From contig CANSQM010000005.1 in assembly GCA_947649205.1 (NCBI GenBank), positions 42,630 through 106,629 on the forward strand: a stretch of 64,000 nucleotides of DNA, read 5' to 3'. Source of the stretch: an uncultured Enterorhabdus sp. (lineage in GTDB: Bacteria > Actinomycetota > Coriobacteriia > Coriobacteriales > Eggerthellaceae). The notes beneath the pieces are model-generated. The model was not told where the DNA came from and made no database searches. It saw only the letters and a list, made by a program, of their open reading frames with translations. Positions 16,542 through 25,193 of the stretch are shown in pieces. Each line of letters begins with the position of its first letter. Positions within the stretch are counted from its first letter, which is position 1. Both the position numbers and the translations under genes were made by a program.

Positions 16542-17822
16542 CTAGTCGCTCTTGCGCTGGCTGCGACGGTGCAGGGCGAAGGCGATGGCGGCTACGACGG
16601 CGGCGGCCACGGCGACGGTCGCCACTGCGGCGAGGGCCGTGCGGTCGCCCGTTTGAGCAAGGCTCTCGCCTTCGCGCAGCCCGGTTTCGTAGACGTTCTT
16701 CACGTAGTCGGCTTCGGCTTTGCTCACGGGGTTCTCGATCATCTCATCGGTGATTTCCACCTTGTCCTGGGCATCGCCCGAGGCTACGAAGTCGTTGACC
16801 ACCTCGTCTTTGTTGGGAACGGCGGCTTCGATCTCGTTCTTGTCGAAGGTGGTGTCACTCGGCAGGCTCGGTGGGGTGGAGGCATCGCTGCCCGGGGTAG
16901 GGGCGGAATCGTCGTTCGGGGTATCGGCGGGCTTGTCGGAGGAATCGTTTCCGGCGCCCTGATCCGGTGTGCCGTCATCGGGGGCATCCCCGCCATCGGG
17001 CTTGGTCATGCTGTCGTCGGGGGCGGTTGCGTCATCGGGCGGCGTGCCGTCATCAGGCGTGGTCGTGTCGTCGGGCTTCGCCCCGTCATCGGGAATTTCC
17101 ACGCCGTCGGGGATGTTCGGGGAATCGGGCACGTATAGCACGTTGATGACATTGTCATCGGGATTCACGCCCACGCGGATCTCGGTCGGATAGGTGTCAA
17201 CCACGTAGGTGCCGTCGATCTTGTACTCGTAGGCGTCGCCCTTCACGAGTTTGTCGAAGCGCTGGTCGGTGAAGGTTTCGGAGCCCATCTTGATGAACTT
17301 CACGTCATCGGGCTTCAGGGCGTCCTTCCAGTTGTCGGCCGACAGATCGGCGTTTTCCATGAGGTAGTAGTTCACGGTGTACGCGTTGTTCCACAGCTTG
17401 AAGTAGAACAGCTTGATCACGTTGTCGTCGGGGTTCTCGCTCACGGTGAGGTTCTGCGGCCAGCCGTCCCAGAAGAAGTAACCGGGGATGTCGACCACGT
17501 AGTTCCAGGCGTTCAACGTTTGTCCGACGGCCACATCTTTGAGCTCGTAGGTCCCCAAGAGCACGCGGCCCTCGGCGTCGGGCTTCACGTCGCCGTCGTC
17601 GTAGTTGACGTTCTCGTAGTACATGATGGTGGCCGTGGTGGCTGCCCCCTCGGCTTCAGCGTCGTTGTTCGGAGCGGCCTCCTCCGTTGGATTGGTGGAA
17701 GCGAGGCTCCGGTTGGGGTCGTCTATCGACTGGCTTGCGCAGGCGCTCAGAGAGATGGCCAGGCATCCCGCAAGAAGGAATCCCCACAGGGAGAGGACGG
17801 ATTTTCTCATTGACGTGGCCAT
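16542..17822 (-). CDS. surface protein with lipobox, two tandem repeats, Pro/Asp-rich stalk and LAQTG sorting signal
   Basis: A 426-residue protein starting at 17822 (MATSMRKS); the frame extends upstream without conserved sequence. The signal peptide contains two lipobox-like sites (LLAGC, LSAC). Two related domains follow: each has a NPDDNVI core and a Y-rich strand, resembling MucBP-type repeats. Residues 255-330 form a spacer rich in PDDG units. The C-terminus has LAQTGD, a hydrophobic stretch and RRSQRK, a sortase sorting signal of the Coriobacteriia type. It is probably an adhesin or wall-anchored binding protein. No sortase gene lies in this window. Confidence 0.8.
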   Translation of the reverse strand: MATSMRKSVLSLWGFLLAGCLAISLSACASQSIDDPNRSLASTNPTEEAAPNNDAEAEGAATTATIMYYENVNYDDGDVKPDAEGRVLLGTYELKDVAVGQTLNAWNYVVDIPGYFFWDGWPQNLTVSENPDDNVIKLFYFKLWNNAYTVNYYLMENADLSADNWKDALKPDDVKFIKMGSETFTDQRFDKLVKGDAYEYKIDGTYVVDTYPTEIRVGVNPDDNVINVLYVPDSPNIPDGVEIPDDGAKPDDTTTPDDGTPPDDATAPDDSMTKPDGGDAPDDGTPDQGAGNDSSDKPADTPNDDSAPTPGSDASTPPSLPSDTTFDKNEIEAAVPNKDEVVNDFVASGDAQDKVEITDEMIENPVSKAEADYVKNVYETGLREGESLAQTGDRTALAAVATVAVAAAVVAAIAFALHRRSQRKSD

Positions 17823-18069
17823 GGTGCGCCCCCATTCTCGGTGCAGCAAAGGTTCTCCCTCACTGAAAAGGTCATCGCAAGTATAAGAAGGCGACCTCTC
17901 GCAGCCCACGCCCCCGCCGAACCTGTCACCAACCCTCCCGTAACCTGTTGTCTCCCGGACATTTCGTAAGAGGGCTCGTGCGCTTTGGGATGCGACGAGC
18001 AGTATCCAGCTTCCCTGCTTCACCGAAAGGCGATATCATTGCTATCACCTAAGCGAGGGAGGTGCTGTT

Positions 18070-18312
18070 GTGGCCGATCTGCTCATACGAGACCTTAACG
18101 AGGGAACGAAGCGACTGCTGCGAGAGTGGGCGGCGCGTCATGGGCGCACGCAGCAGGGGGAGGCAAAGGCCATCCTCGAATCGTCGCTGCATCCTGAGCC
18201 GTCAAGCTGGGTGACGCGGCTGAGGAATGCCGCCCAGGCCGTCAGCGGTATCGATTTTGAAGATCCTCCGCGCCATCCGGCCCGGGAAATTGATACGCGG
18301 GGGTGGGTATGA
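18070..18312 (+). CDS. FitA/VapB-like ribbon-helix-helix antitoxin
   Basis: An 80-residue protein starting at GTG behind GAGGGAGG. The N-terminal half (LLIRDLNEGTKRLLREWA, then HGRTQQGEAKAILESSL) is the Arc/FitA-type RHH that binds DNA as a dimer. The tail (IDFEDPPRHPAREI) is the usual toxin-binding segment. The stop overlaps the start of the PIN gene (ATGA at 18309-18312). It should repress its own operon. Confidence 0.8.
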   Translation: MADLLIRDLNEGTKRLLREWAARHGRTQQGEAKAILESSLHPEPSSWVTRLRNAAQAVSGIDFEDPPRHPAREIDTRGWV

Positions 18313-18533
18313 ACTATGTTGTCGATACCAATGTGGCCTCGGAATTGATGCGCCCCAGCGCCTTTCTTTGTGCCGAGCTTCATGAGCGGGCGTTGTCTCA
18401 GGGGAAAGTGCCCACCATAGAGGATCTGATGATCGCAGCCATCTGCAAGCGCAACGACTGCATTTTGGCAACGCGCAACGTGAAGGACTTCGATTATTTG
18501 GCCATCGACGTGGTCAATCCCTTTGAGCGCTGA
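18309..18533 (+). pseudogene. PIN-domain toxin lacking its central region
   Basis: A 74-residue product that begins MNYVVDTNVASELMRP and ends TIEDLMIAAICKRNDCILA plus TRNVKDFDYLAIDVVNP, the two ends of a FitB/VapC PIN nuclease. Such toxins are about 135-140 residues. Roughly 60 residues, including the second conserved acidic position, are missing after MRP, yet the frame is kept. The fold is probably non-functional, which would leave the antitoxin without an active partner. Coupled to the RHH gene by ATGA. Confidence 0.7.
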
Positions 18534-18553
18534 GTATGTGAGGAGACAACGCT

Positions 18554-19354
18554 ATGGGTCTGGGAATGCGGCGGTGCCGGCTGGAGGGCACGCCCATCGT
18601 GTATCACGTGGACAAGACAGAGGGAACGCCGTGGGTGCTGCTGCTCCACGCGGCCTTCGTTGATCATCGGATGTTCCGAGCCCAGGTGGAGGCCTTCCGC
18701 GGACGCTATAGCATCATCGCTGTGGATATTCTCGGCCATGGTGGCTCCACTGAGGCACGGCGCGGTGATAGCCTCGAATCCATGGCCTCGTGGTTGAATG
18801 CCATCCTGGAGGCCGAGGGTGCCCGTGCGGCCCACGTGGTGGGCGTGTCGCTCGGCGGCGTGCTGGCCCAGGATTTCGCCTGCGCCTATCCGGAACGGGT
18901 GGCGTCCCTGGCCTGCTTTGGCGCCTACGACATAACGCGCCCCGACTCCGAGTTGCTTAAGGCCAATGGGGCCGCCCAGATGGCCATGGTGGGCAAGGCC
19001 CTCGTGTCGGGACGGTGGTTCGCCGAGTCCAACAAGGCCATTTCGGCCTACACCGACCAGGCGCAACAGGAGTTCTACGAGCTCAATCTGGGCTTCCCCA
19101 AGCGATCGCTGCGGCATCTGGCGGCCTTGGGCAAGCTGGTGGGCAAGCACGAGCCGCGCCCGCGTCCCTACCCGCTGCTCATCGGCTGCGGCGAGCGCGA
19201 CTTGCCCATGGAGCTTGAAGCCGTGCAGACCTGGGCCACGGCCGAACCCGACAGCTCGGTGGCCGTCGTGGAAGGTGCCGGCCACTGCGCCAATATGGAC
19301 GCCCCCGACCGCTTCAACGATATCCTGCGCCAGTTCTGGACAAGCGGGGAATAG
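18554..19354 (+). CDS. alpha/beta-hydrolase-fold protein
   Basis: A 266-residue hydrolase. An oxyanion strand (VLLLHAAFVDHRMF), the nucleophile elbow GVSLGG (Ser near residue 98), an acid-bearing strand (LLIGCGERDLPME) and the catalytic His in GAGHCANMD are all present and in order. It resembles 3-oxoadipate enol-lactonase and related carboxylic-ester hydrolases, but the substrate cannot be told. ATG 18566 (MRRCRLEG) is a possible alternative start. It follows the PIN remnant on the same strand, with GAGGAGA upstream. Confidence 0.85.
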   Translation: MGLGMRRCRLEGTPIVYHVDKTEGTPWVLLLHAAFVDHRMFRAQVEAFRGRYSIIAVDILGHGGSTEARRGDSLESMASWLNAILEAEGARAAHVVGVSLGGVLAQDFACAYPERVASLACFGAYDITRPDSELLKANGAAQMAMVGKALVSGRWFAESNKAISAYTDQAQQEFYELNLGFPKRSLRHLAALGKLVGKHEPRPRPYPLLIGCGERDLPMELEAVQTWATAEPDSSVAVVEGAGHCANMDAPDRFNDILRQFWTSGE

Positions 19355-19479
19355 ACCCACCCGTGTGGGGCGGGCGGACGGGCTAGTCGCGCTCGCTCCA
19401 GCGGCGGCAGCTGCCTTGCGGCGTTCGACCCGGCGGCGACAGGCATTCCGCGACGCTTGAGAGAAGAAAGGGCGGCACG

Positions 19480-20478
19480 TTGATCATAAGCGCGAGCCGA
19501 AGGACCGACATCCCCCGATTCCACAGCGCGTGGATGGTCAATCGCGTGAAAGAAGGGTTCGTCGACGTGAGGAACCCTCTGTTCCCTACGCAGGTGAGCC
19601 GCTACCGTTTGGATCCGAGCGTGGTGGACGGGATCGTATTCTGGACGAAAGATCCGGCGCCCATGCTCGACAAGCTGGATGCCTTTTCCACCTACCCGTT
19701 CTACTTTCAGTTTTCCCTGACTCCCTACGGCAAAGATATCGAAAGCGGCCTGCGCGCCAAGCGCGATTTGGTCGAGACGCTCAAGGCGCTCGCCCGTGAA
19801 ATTGGCAGCGATCGTATCGTATGGCGCTTCGATCCTATTCTTATCAGCGAGAAATAACCGGTCGAGTACCAGCTGCGGGCCTTCAGCGCCCTTGCGGCCG
19901 AACTGAGCGGCTTTACCGAGAGGGTAACCATGAGCTTTATCGACGAGTACCCTTGCGGCGGAAGAAGCGCCTATGCCGCGGTGGGCACCAGCGGGGTAAC
20001 GGCCGATCAGCAGAATATTCTGGCGGAACGGCTTTCCTCCGTGGCCCATGAGCATGGCATGGCGCTTGGCACCTGCGCCGAGGCCGCCGATCTGAGTCGG
20101 TGGGGCATCGGCCGCGGGCGCTGTGTCGATTCGCGAATCTTTGAGAAGATCGGCCGCTGTCGGCTCTCGCGCCTCAAGACCCGCCACGAGGAGATGCCCA
20201 AGGACAAATCCCAGCGGAAGGAGTGTGGCTGCGTCGAAAGCATCGACATCGGTTGGCCCAACACCTGCCTGAATGGATGCAAGTACTGCTACGCTACCAC
20301 CACGGATCATGAGGGCCTTGCGCGCACGATGCGGCTTTGCGACCCCGCCAGCTCAATGCTGTGCGGCTCCGTCGATCCCGCCGTCGACAAAGTCACGGAT
20401 CACCGGGGCACCGGGGATGCAAGGGACAGAAGCTTCAAGTTTAGTGAGCCGCCCATGCAGGGCGTGCTCGATCTTTAG
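19480..20478 (+). pseudogene. DUF1848 protein interrupted by one in-frame stop
   Basis: The frame begins MIISASRRTDIPRFHSAW, the hallmark of DUF1848, and stops at TAA (19855-19857) after ILISEK. The same frame then continues without shift to 20478 (YQLRAFSALAAELSGFTERV, with CLNGCKYCYAT near the end and SSMLCG as in family tails). The stop falls where relatives have Tyr, so a single base change explains it. The CxxxCxxC-type cluster suggests a radical-SAM-like iron-sulfur protein. The total of about 332 codons fits the family. It ends 4 bp into the convergent Fic gene. Confidence 0.8.
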
Positions 20479-21365
20479 GGATGCGTTTTCAGCGCGCGCG
20501 AAGGGTCGATGTGCTTGAGGAGCTGGGGATTATCGAAGAGCTCGGGGCAGATGAGGTCTTCGCGATTGAGTTGATGCCCGGTGTCCAGCAGCAGGTTTTC
20601 GTAGAATGCCTCCAGAGGCCCGCGCTCGGGCGGGATGCCGGCCTCGTTGTTGCGGTAGTTGGCCCGCACAAGGGCGTCACGGTAGTAGCGTGCGTGCTTT
20701 TGGAAGGGCTCGTTGCCCACTGCGAATCCGAGCGAGCCGAGATAGAGCTCCGAGAACACGGCCACCGTGCGGGTGTTCCCCTCCACGAAGGGGTGCACCT
20801 GCCACAGCAGCGCGACGAACTTCGTCAAGCGCGCGATGTCGGCCTCGGAAAGCGACGTGCTATAGCCCTCGCGACCCTCTTCGCGGAATAGGTAATCCAG
20901 CGATGTCTGGATCATGGCTGGATCTGCGTACAGCACGCTGTCGCCGTTGAGGATGTCCTCCTGCTTTACGAGCCGTTCGGTTTTGAATTGACCGGGTTGG
21001 TAAACTTCCGCATCCATGTCTTGGAACAGGGTGTGGTGGATGAGGGGAAGCATGTCGGGGGCAAAGGTGAAGCTGCCGGCCTCCAACATCTCGACGATGC
21101 GCTGGCTGACCAGGTCGGCCTCGGTTGTGGCTCGTCGATCGTGCGCTCCCTCAGCGTGGTAGGTGCGAATGAGCTCACCTGTCTCCTGCAAAGTGCAGCG
21201 CCCTTGTTCGTAGTCTCGCGCTAGTTCGCGCAGATAGGGGGAAACTTCCAGGCCGTCTACCGCCTGCAGCCCGATGGCCGTGGCCCAGTAATGTCGGCGC
21301 ATCGCTTCATTGGAGAGCTGTGCGCTGATTTCGTAGGGGAAGGCATCGAGGCTATCGGCGGACAT
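20475..21365 (-). CDS. Fic-domain protein
   Basis: A 296-residue protein with the Fic active site HPFVEGNTRT (residues 191-200; canonical HxFx[D/E]GNxR). The flap (ILNGDSVLYADP) and the N-terminal helices SNEAMRRHYWATAIGLQAV and YLRELARDYEQG recall the VbhA-like antitoxin module fused in some Fic proteins. Fic enzymes transfer AMP or other phosphate-linked groups to target proteins. No separate antitoxin gene is present, so self-inhibition through the N-terminus is plausible. The gene sits just downstream of tRNA-Leu on the same strand. Confidence 0.85.
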   Translation of the reverse strand: MSADSLDAFPYEISAQLSNEAMRRHYWATAIGLQAVDGLEVSPYLRELARDYEQGRCTLQETGELIRTYHAEGAHDRRATTEADLVSQRIVEMLEAGSFTFAPDMLPLIHHTLFQDMDAEVYQPGQFKTERLVKQEDILNGDSVLYADPAMIQTSLDYLFREEGREGYSTSLSEADIARLTKFVALLWQVHPFVEGNTRTVAVFSELYLGSLGFAVGNEPFQKHARYYRDALVRANYRNNEAGIPPERGPLEAFYENLLLDTGHQLNREDLICPELFDNPQLLKHIDPSRALKTHP

Positions 21366-21410
21366 GGGCTCACCCCTTTGCGTATCGGCGTTGACGCATC
21401 GAGCTTAGCA

Positions 21411-21436
21411 AATAAAAACGCCCTCCGAAGAGGGCG
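21411..21436 (-). terminator. Rho-independent terminator of tRNA-Leu
   Basis: On the minus strand CGCCCTC-TTCG-GAGGGCG is followed by TTTTTATTT. It lies directly after the tRNA 3' end, with a UUCG tetraloop and a clear U-tract. Confidence 0.9.
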
Positions 21437-21448
21437 CTTGCTTCAAAG

Positions 21449-21535
21449 TGGTGCGGGCGAGAGGACTTGAACCTCCATGGGGTTGCCCCCATACGGACCT
21501 GAACCGTACGCGTCTGCCAATTCCGCCACGCCCGC
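21449..21535 (-). tRNA. tRNA-Leu(CAG)
   Basis: Minus-strand cloverleaf: acceptor GCGGGCG pairs with CGCCCGC before A-CCA. The anticodon stem-loop is TACGG-TTCAGGT-CCGTA with anticodon CAG. A long class II variable arm (TGGGGGCAACCCCA) and T-arm GGTTCAAGTCC are present. The CCA end is encoded (21449-21451). Confidence 0.95.
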
Positions 21536-21630
21536 AGGTGCTGTTTCGGTATCACCAAAAGAGCGTAGTAGATAATACCCGACTTAGGGCACCTGTGCAA
21601 GAAGTTTTTTCGGGAAATGTCTGAACGCCC

Positions 21631-21861
21631 CTATTCCCCGCGCAGAATGGTGTCGGCGGTTTCAGTGAGGGCGGCGTCGGTCTCGTCCTGCTGGCGGCGA
21701 CAGGCCTTCTTCTCGTGGGCGATTTCGTCGCCGATGATCTCATGCTCGCTGTGGTCGGCGCGGTACTCGTGGTCGCGCACGGTGCGCGCCTCGTCGCCGA
21801 TGTGATCCTCGACGTGCTTCGCCTTCTGCTCCTCATGCTGCTGATAGGTCTCGGTGCCCAT
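21631..21861 (-). CDS. small charged protein of unknown function
   Basis: A 76-residue protein starting MGTETYQQHEEQ behind AGGAGG. It is very rich in Glu, Asp, His and Lys with almost no large hydrophobic residues (RADHSEHEIIGDEIAHEKKA), so it is probably one long helix or disordered. No family recognised. It is divergent from purE. Confidence 0.55.
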   Translation of the reverse strand: MGTETYQQHEEQKAKHVEDHIGDEARTVRDHEYRADHSEHEIIGDEIAHEKKACRRQQDETDAALTETADTILRGE

Positions 21862-21962
21862 GGTCGGCCTCCTTCTGATCGGTGATTTCCCCACCATAGG
21901 TCACCAACGGCCGACCAGGGGGCAACGGGGTCATTCGTAGGCGATTTGCCACGAGACGGTTT

Positions 21963-21968
21963 TATAAT
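21963..21968 (+). promoter_or_regulatory. -10 element of purE
   Basis: TATAAT, a perfect -10 hexamer 40 bp upstream of the purE start. No convincing -35 is seen. Confidence 0.5.
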
Positions 21969-22007
21969 GGGCAGCGACGCACAGGCGAACGAGGAAAGGA
22001 CGCGAGC

Positions 22008-22472
22008 ATGGCGGACGCAACCCCCGTGGTGGGTATCATTATGGGATCGGAATCGGACATGCCGGCCATGGAGCCGTGCATGGCCCAGCTGGACGCCATG
22101 GGCGTGCCCTACGAGGTGAAGGTGGCGAGCGCCCACCGCAAGCCGGCCGTGGTGCACGAGTGGGCCGAAACCGCCGTTGACCGCGGCATCAAGGTGATCA
22201 TCGCGGCAGCTGGCAAGGCCGCGCACCTGGGTGGGGTGGTGGCCGCCTTCACGCCGCTGCCGGTCATCGCCGTGCCCATGAAGACGAGCGATCTGGGCGG
22301 CCTTGATTCCCTGCTGTCCATGGTGCAGATGCCCTCGGGCGTGCCGGTGGCCTGCGTGGCCATCAACGGTGCGAAGAACGCCGCTATCCTGGCCGTGCAG
22401 ATGATGGGCACGAACGACCCGGCCATGTTGCAGAAGGTGGCCGACCTGAAGGCGGCCATGGCCGAGGCGTAA
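22008..22472 (+). CDS. purE: N5-carboxyaminoimidazole ribonucleotide mutase (PurE)
   Basis: A 154-residue class I PurE, the full usual length. It interconverts N5-CAIR and CAIR in purine synthesis. The nucleotide-binding GSESDMP near the N-terminus, ASAHRKP with the catalytic His, GKAAHLGG and LDSLLSMVQMPSGVPVA are all in order. Two motifs deviate from the commonest forms (SAHRTP, GGAAHLPG). No other pur gene is adjacent; a purF homologue lies 26 kb away. A palindromic element that could end transcription follows directly. Confidence 0.9.
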   Translation: MADATPVVGIIMGSESDMPAMEPCMAQLDAMGVPYEVKVASAHRKPAVVHEWAETAVDRGIKVIIAAAGKAAHLGGVVAAFTPLPVIAVPMKTSDLGGLDSLLSMVQMPSGVPVACVAINGAKNAAILAVQMMGTNDPAMLQKVADLKAAMAEA

Positions 22473-22510
22473 ACGCCCCTGATTGGACTTCGAACCTTTG
22501 AGGCGCCTGA

Positions 22511-22648
22511 TTTTGCGCAGCAAACTCCGCGAAACAGATCCGGGTGCGCCGCTTCGGGGCGGAATAGGGGCGAAAAACAACGGAAATGCGTCCTTTCCGG
22601 GTAAGGCTAAGATGATGGAGTCTGTTTCGCGGAGTTTATTACGCAAAA
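22511..22648. repeat. 138-bp palindromic element with coding-compatible arms
   Basis: Left arm TTTTGCG (22511-22517) plus AAACTCCGCGAAACAGA (22522-22538); the exact complements lie at 22621-22637 and 22642-22648. The centre is about 80 bp. Both strands read through the arms with similar peptides (KLRETD at one end, SVSRSLLRK at the other). It fills most of the purE-iorA gap and may also act as a terminator. Confidence 0.75.
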
Positions 22649-22739
22649 AGGCCCGCTACGGAAACGGGCAGCCCGAGTTATGCGGCGCAGCGCGCTCTGG
22701 CACTGGAGTAGCCTGACACTAAAGGGAATGAGAGCGGTT

Positions 22740-25193
22740 ATGGCGAAGAAACTTCTGATGGGGAACGAGGCGTTTGCCCACGCGGCCCTGGAGGCCGGGG
22801 TGAACGTGGTGGCGGGATACCCCGGCACGCCATCGTCCGAGCTGGTGGAAACCGTGGCGAAGCTGCACGGGGCCGGTGTGGCCCAGGACGTGCATGTGGA
22901 ATGGTCCACCAACGAGAAGGCGGCCCTGGAAATGCTCGCGGGCGCGTCCTACTGCGGCGCGCGGGTGCTGTTCACGTGCAAGCAGGTGGGCCTGAATGTG
23001 GCCTCCGACGCCCTTATGTCCCTGAACTACGTGGGCGTGGGCGGTGGCTGCGTGCTGTTCGTGGCCGACGACCCGGGCCCCATCTCGTCCCAGACCGAGC
23101 AGGACACGCGCCGGTTCGGAGCCTTCGCGAAGGTGCCGGTGCTCGATCCGGCCACGCCCGAGCAGGGCTTCGCCATGATGCAGGCGGCCTTCGACCTGTC
23201 CGAGCGCTACCATACCCCGGTTATCGTGCGTCCCACCACGCGCATCAACCATGCGTCCACGTTCTTCGAAGTGGCCGATAAGACCCACGGCCGCCCCCTG
23301 CCCGCAGAGGGCTTTCAGAAAGACCCGAAGTGGGTCATCTTCCCCAAGCGGGCCTTTGAGGGCCACGGCGAGATCAACCGCCGCCTGGCCCAGATTGCCT
23401 GGGATTACGCCTACGATCCCACGCTGGCGTCCTTCAACGAGATGTTCGAGGGGGGCGGAAGCGGTGCGACGGTCGCGGCGGGTGCCGTTCAACCTACTGT
23501 CGGGGAAGAGGCTGGCGCAACGGCCGCTTTGGAGCCGGTCGAGGCGCCGACGGTGGGCGTTTTGGCCGGCGGCGTGTCGGTGGCCTATGCCCGCGAGGCC
23601 CTGGCGCTTTTGGAGCGGCAGGCCGCCCGCGCGGGCATGTCCGTGCCCCGCTACCGCTTCCTCGCCGTGGGCACGCCCTATCCCTTCCCCGGGGAAACGG
23701 CCGCGGCTTTTGCGGACGGGCTTACCGATGTGATCGTCTTCGAAGAGCTCGATTCCGTGCTGGAAGAGGAGATGCAGAAGCTGGCCGGCGTGCGCCATTT
23801 GCCCCTGCGGGTGCACGGCAAGCTGACCGGTGCCGCCAACGACCGCGGCGAGAACACGGCCGAGAACATCGCCGGCCGCCTGGGACGGTTCTTCGATCGG
23901 ACGCGGGTTGTCCTTCCCATTCCACCGCACGAGGACGGAGGCACCTCCACGTGCTCAAACAAGTCCTCGCTTTCGGAAAAAATAGGATCAGAAGTGTATC
24001 CCATTTTTTCCGAGTCTGCGGAATCTGCGCGCGAGGAGGTGCCTCCGTCCTCGCGCTGCTCGTCTGAGGTTGAAGAGGCTGACTCCCTCGCTGCCCTCGC
24101 GGCCCGCACCATTGGCGCCAACGCCCTCAGCTATGACGGGCCCTTGCCGGTGCGGCCGCCGGTGCTGTGCGCGGGCTGTCCGCACCGGGGCAGCTTCTAC
24201 GCCGTGAAGCAGGCACTCAAGGGGCGCGAATCGGTGCTCTGCGGCGATATCGGCTGCTACACGCTGGGAAACGCCCAGCCGCTGGATGCAGTGGACACCT
24301 GCCTGTGCATGGGTGCCGGCATCACCATGGCCCAGGGCTTCTCGGTGGTGGAGCCCCAGAAAAAGGCGGTGGCCTTCGTGGGCGACTCCACGTTCTTCGC
24401 CAGTGCGCTCACGGGCATCGCGAACGCCGTGTACAACGGCCATGACGTCACCTTCGCCATTCTGGATAACGCCACCACGGCCATGACGGGCAGTCAGCCG
24501 CATCCCGGCACCGGCGTTACGCTCATGGGCGAGAAACGGCGCCCCATTGTGATCGAGGAGGTGCTGCACGGCTTGGGCGTTCAGCACATCGGGTTCGCGA
24601 ACCCGCACAGCCTGGAGACGTCCGTGGCGGCGGCCCGTGCGGCCATCGATTACGACGGGCCCTCGGCCATCATTTTCCGCGCTCCGTGCATTCAGCTGAA
24701 GAAGCCCGATGCGCCCGTGGTCATCAACGACGACGCGTGCACCGGCTGCAAGAAGTGCATTACCTCCATCGGTTGCCCCGGCATCGGGTTCGACGAGGGG
24801 CTGCGCGGTCCGAAGTCGGGCGAGCGCGGCCAGGCTTTCGTGGATGGCAGCCTGTGCGACGGCTGCGCCCTGTGCGTGCAGGTGTGCCCCTTCGGCGCCA
24901 TCGAGGGGGCCGTGGGCTTCGGCGGCGCGGCACCAGCGGAGCCGGCGGCATACGCTCCGAATCCCGATCCGTTCCAAACGGGCCCCATTCCCCGTATTTT
25001 GGCCGATGAGGTGAACGATTTCCAGGAAACGGAATTAGCGGGCGAGCCGAATCGCACGCCCGGTGAGGCGCTGGCCGCCGCAGAGGCCGTGGCCGTGGCC
25101 TCGGCTACCGTGCATTCCGATGGGCCGACCGGTCCTCTAGAGGGGTTGCCGTTGTCTGAAGAAACAGTTCGGGACGAAGGAGGTGCCCGATGA
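22740..25193 (+). CDS. iorA: indolepyruvate:ferredoxin oxidoreductase alpha subunit
   Basis: An 817-residue subunit that oxidatively decarboxylates aryl-2-oxoacids to acyl-CoA, passing electrons to ferredoxin. The N-terminal pyruvate-binding domain has GYPGTPSSELVETV (residues 22-35). The C-terminal TPP domain has CAGCPHRGSF and CGDIGCYTLG. Two 4Fe-4S clusters are bound by CTGCKKCITSIGCP and CDGCALCVQVCP (about residues 662-720). Residues 397-438 are encoded by a palindromic insertion (23930-24053) and look foreign to the family. iorB overlaps the end. ATG 22740 was chosen for MAKKLLMGNEA, the conserved start. Confidence 0.93.
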   Translation: MAKKLLMGNEAFAHAALEAGVNVVAGYPGTPSSELVETVAKLHGAGVAQDVHVEWSTNEKAALEMLAGASYCGARVLFTCKQVGLNVASDALMSLNYVGVGGGCVLFVADDPGPISSQTEQDTRRFGAFAKVPVLDPATPEQGFAMMQAAFDLSERYHTPVIVRPTTRINHASTFFEVADKTHGRPLPAEGFQKDPKWVIFPKRAFEGHGEINRRLAQIAWDYAYDPTLASFNEMFEGGGSGATVAAGAVQPTVGEEAGATAALEPVEAPTVGVLAGGVSVAYAREALALLERQAARAGMSVPRYRFLAVGTPYPFPGETAAAFADGLTDVIVFEELDSVLEEEMQKLAGVRHLPLRVHGKLTGAANDRGENTAENIAGRLGRFFDRTRVVLPIPPHEDGGTSTCSNKSSLSEKIGSEVYPIFSESAESAREEVPPSSRCSSEVEEADSLAALAARTIGANALSYDGPLPVRPPVLCAGCPHRGSFYAVKQALKGRESVLCGDIGCYTLGNAQPLDAVDTCLCMGAGITMAQGFSVVEPQKKAVAFVGDSTFFASALTGIANAVYNGHDVTFAILDNATTAMTGSQPHPGTGVTLMGEKRRPIVIEEVLHGLGVQHIGFANPHSLETSVAAARAAIDYDGPSAIIFRAPCIQLKKPDAPVVINDDACTGCKKCITSIGCPGIGFDEGLRGPKSGERGQAFVDGSLCDGCALCVQVCPFGAIEGAVGFGGAAPAEPAAYAPNPDPFQTGPIPRILADEVNDFQETELAGEPNRTPGEALAAAEAVAVASATVHSDGPTGPLEGLPLSEETVRDEGGAR
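23930..24053. repeat. 124-bp nested palindrome inserted in frame within iorA
   Basis: The outer arms are a perfect 19-bp inverted repeat (CGAGGACGGAGGCACCTCC at 23930-23948, complement at 24035-24053). The inner arms TCGGAAAAAATAGGAT (23973-23988) and 23998-24013 match with one mismatch. The coding strand reads HEDGGTS...SEKIG...PIFSESA...VPPSS. The other strand reads a near-identical pattern. The base composition, with an A6 and a T6 run, is unlike the rest of iorA. Confidence 0.85.

Noticed and set aside
16569..17138. Plus-strand frame of Gly/Val/Arg-rich sequence across the stalk of the surface protein
   Set aside because: Shadow of the PDDG-type repeats on the other strand; no ribosome site or motif.
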